DNA of 7,086 bases, taken from positions 1 to 7,086 of the forward strand of contig CAAGGY010000132.1 in NCBI GenBank assembly GCA_900769525.1, read 5' to 3'. This DNA is from an uncultured Alistipes sp. GTDB taxonomy: Bacteria > Bacteroidota > Bacteroidia > Bacteroidales > Rikenellaceae. Shown here piece after piece: positions 6,035-7,086 of the stretch. Within the stretch, counting starts at the first letter, position 1; each line of letters begins with the position of its first letter. Position numbers and translations under genes: made by a program. Under the pieces are notes generated by a model that worked only from the letters and a program-made list of their open reading frames with translations, did no database searches and was not told where the DNA came from.

Positions 6035-7086
6035 TTATCCAGCAATGTACTCCTTAACAGCGCAAATGCCTTCAGGAATATCAATTAGATCGGGGTGTGC
6101 TCCGACAATTTGATGAATATAAACGGAGAACCTAACGACTGAATATGTCTTGAATTCTGGATCTGTGGAGTAGGTGATATAATACTCTCTTTTGCACGGA
6201 GAGTTTGTTTCGCTAAAAACCTTCAAGTTATTTGGTTGAATACCCACACTCTTGATAGCTTGCTTGAAACTCTCGCCCTCTCGTACTGTCTCACCATTAA
6301 CCTCTTCCCATTTTGAGATATAGCCCCTGCCTTCAGGAGGTATCATAACATATTGTTGGGGTGAATAAGTGGTTGTTGTGCCACCAGTTTTTGCACTACC
6401 AACATTGACTCCACTTGCTAATCTTCCCACAATGGTACCTCCAAGTCCAAACACTCCCGCTACAGCACCCAAATTTAGGCCTGCTCCAGATGTTTTACCA
6501 TCGTTGATCGATACAACTTTCGATGGATCGTAGTAGCATCGGGTCGCAAATTTATCAGTAGAGAAGCTGTTTCCTAAATCGACATAGATAACCTTGTCGG
6601 TTTTATTTTTAAGGGCAATGTTTGCTCCATCATGTATCACCTCTATCTCATTAGTTGATACTACTGATGATTCGGTAAATACCAGTTTGACAACAGCAAA
6701 GTTGGTTCGTCCGAAACGTGGCTGGCGTTTAGGAACCATATCACCACGACCACTTGATCCATATCTCGATTGACGAATTATCTCAGCATTTCTCTCGTCT
6801 GGCTCATGTTCTATGAGCTGTGGTGCATTTGGATCACTTGCAACACTGCTGCTGCTTGTAGAGCTGCTTGCCACTGGCTCGTTCGAGAACTCCTCAATGT
6901 CGCCTCCCTTGTACTGAATCTGTGTTACAGTGTTCTTGTTAATTGTGTAAAGAGGACCGTCAAGGTTGCTGAATCTCTTGTATTTAATCTCGGTTTGAGT
7001 GATCTCAAGCACCTTAGCTTTTACGCTCTTTCCATCTCTAAACGTGATGATATCTTGAGCATATAGCGAGTGCGAGATTAGACACA
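6035..7086 (-). CDS. Uncharacterised secreted protein, 5' end cut by the window edge
   Basis: The frame is open from the TAA at 6037-6035 to the right edge, giving 349 visible residues. The GTG at 7012 is not the start: the 24 codons before it read CLISHSLYAQ then DIITFRDGKSVKAK, the end of a signal peptide followed by the first strand of a small domain, so only part of the signal peptide is missing. Residues about 11-65 form a beta-rich module (VLEITQTEIKYKRF, then NLDGPLYTI and QIQYKGG) of a kind common at the N-terminus of exported Bacteroidota proteins of unknown function. A Ser-rich linker (about 73-83) and a polar, Arg-rich stretch follow. A second module (about 127-175) contains NKTDKVIYVDLGNSF. 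Next come a Gly/hydrophobic segment (about 199-228), a TTTTYSPQQYVMIPPEG stretch (about 236-252), and a C-terminal domain. No lipobox is seen at the visible cleavage region; the protein is probably periplasmic or surface-associated. Function is unknown. The gene is more AT-rich than pgi. Confidence 0.8.
   Translation of the reverse strand, partial: CLISHSLYAQDIITFRDGKSVKAKVLEITQTEIKYKRFSNLDGPLYTINKNTVTQIQYKGGDIEEFSNEPVASSSTSSSSVASDPNAPQLIEHEPDERNAEIIRQSRYGSSGRGDMVPKRQPRFGRTNFAVVKLVFTESSVVSTNEIEVIHDGANIALKNKTDKVIYVDLGNSFSTDKFATRCYYDPSKVVSINDGKTSGAGLNLGAVAGVFGLGGTIVGRLASGVNVGSAKTGGTTTTYSPQQYVMIPPEGRGYISKWEEVNGETVREGESFKQAIKSVGIQPNNLKVFSETNSPCKREYYITYSTDPEFKTYSVVRFSVYIHQIVGAHPDLIDIPEGICAVKEYIAG

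Noticed and set aside
6844..6872. CTG-rich tract in the secreted protein gene as a contingency repeat
   Set aside because: The triplet run is short and impure and encodes a Ser-rich linker; length changes would stay in frame.
6035..7012. GTG at 7012 as the start of the secreted protein
   Set aside because: The frame stays open upstream to the window edge and encodes the end of a signal peptide and the first strand of the domain, so the GTG is an internal valine.
1..7086. CRISPR array, tRNA/rRNA, insertion sequence, toxin-antitoxin or defence system
   Set aside because: I searched by eye and found no direct-repeat array, cloverleaf-like segment, transposase or defence gene; the content is mainly housekeeping.

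Overview
The window looks like a chromosomal housekeeping region of a Bacteroidota bacterium, most likely a member of the Bacteroidales. Three things point there. The MreB, MreC, GpsA and Pgi proteins have Bacteroidales-type sequences and lengths. Both strong promoters match the Bacteroidota pattern (TTTG, about 20 nt, TAnnTTTG), not the sigma70 pattern. Gene starts lack clear Shine-Dalgarno sequences and are preceded by A/T-rich leaders. The genus cannot be fixed from this window; an Alistipes/Rikenellaceae-like organism is only a guess.

Left half (1-3360, minus strand): a cell-elongation (rod-shape) cluster transcribed right to left, mreB, mreC, mreD, then mrdA (PBP2), which is cut by the left edge. 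MreB is the actin-like filament. MreC and MreD are its membrane partners. PBP2 is the transpeptidase they position to build side-wall peptidoglycan. The mreC-mreD gap is 27 nt and mreD-mrdA overlap by one base, but mreB and mreC are separated by 154 nt holding two strong consecutive hairpins.

Centre (3361-3598): a divergent control region. The minus-strand promoter drives mreB through a leader of about 155 nt with several inverted repeats. The plus-strand promoter drives gpsA with a very short leader. The upstream elements of the two promoters fall in the same 7-bp TTTGCAA block.

Right half (3599-6011, plus strand): gpsA (glycerol-3-phosphate dehydrogenase, phospholipid backbone supply) and pgi (glucose-6-phosphate isomerase), 20 nt apart and probably one operon, ending in a very strong terminator with a 16-bp perfect stem that can work in both directions. 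Both genes branch from central sugar metabolism.

Right end (6035-7086, minus strand): an uncharacterised secreted protein, convergent with pgi and visibly more AT-rich. Its reading frame runs off the right edge. The visible N-terminus is the end of a signal peptide, so the GTG that looks like a start at 7012 is internal.

No tRNA, rRNA, CRISPR array, insertion sequence or defence system is visible. The least explained parts are the tandem hairpins between mreB and mreC, the structured mreB leader with its shared divergent promoter, and the secreted protein of unknown function.
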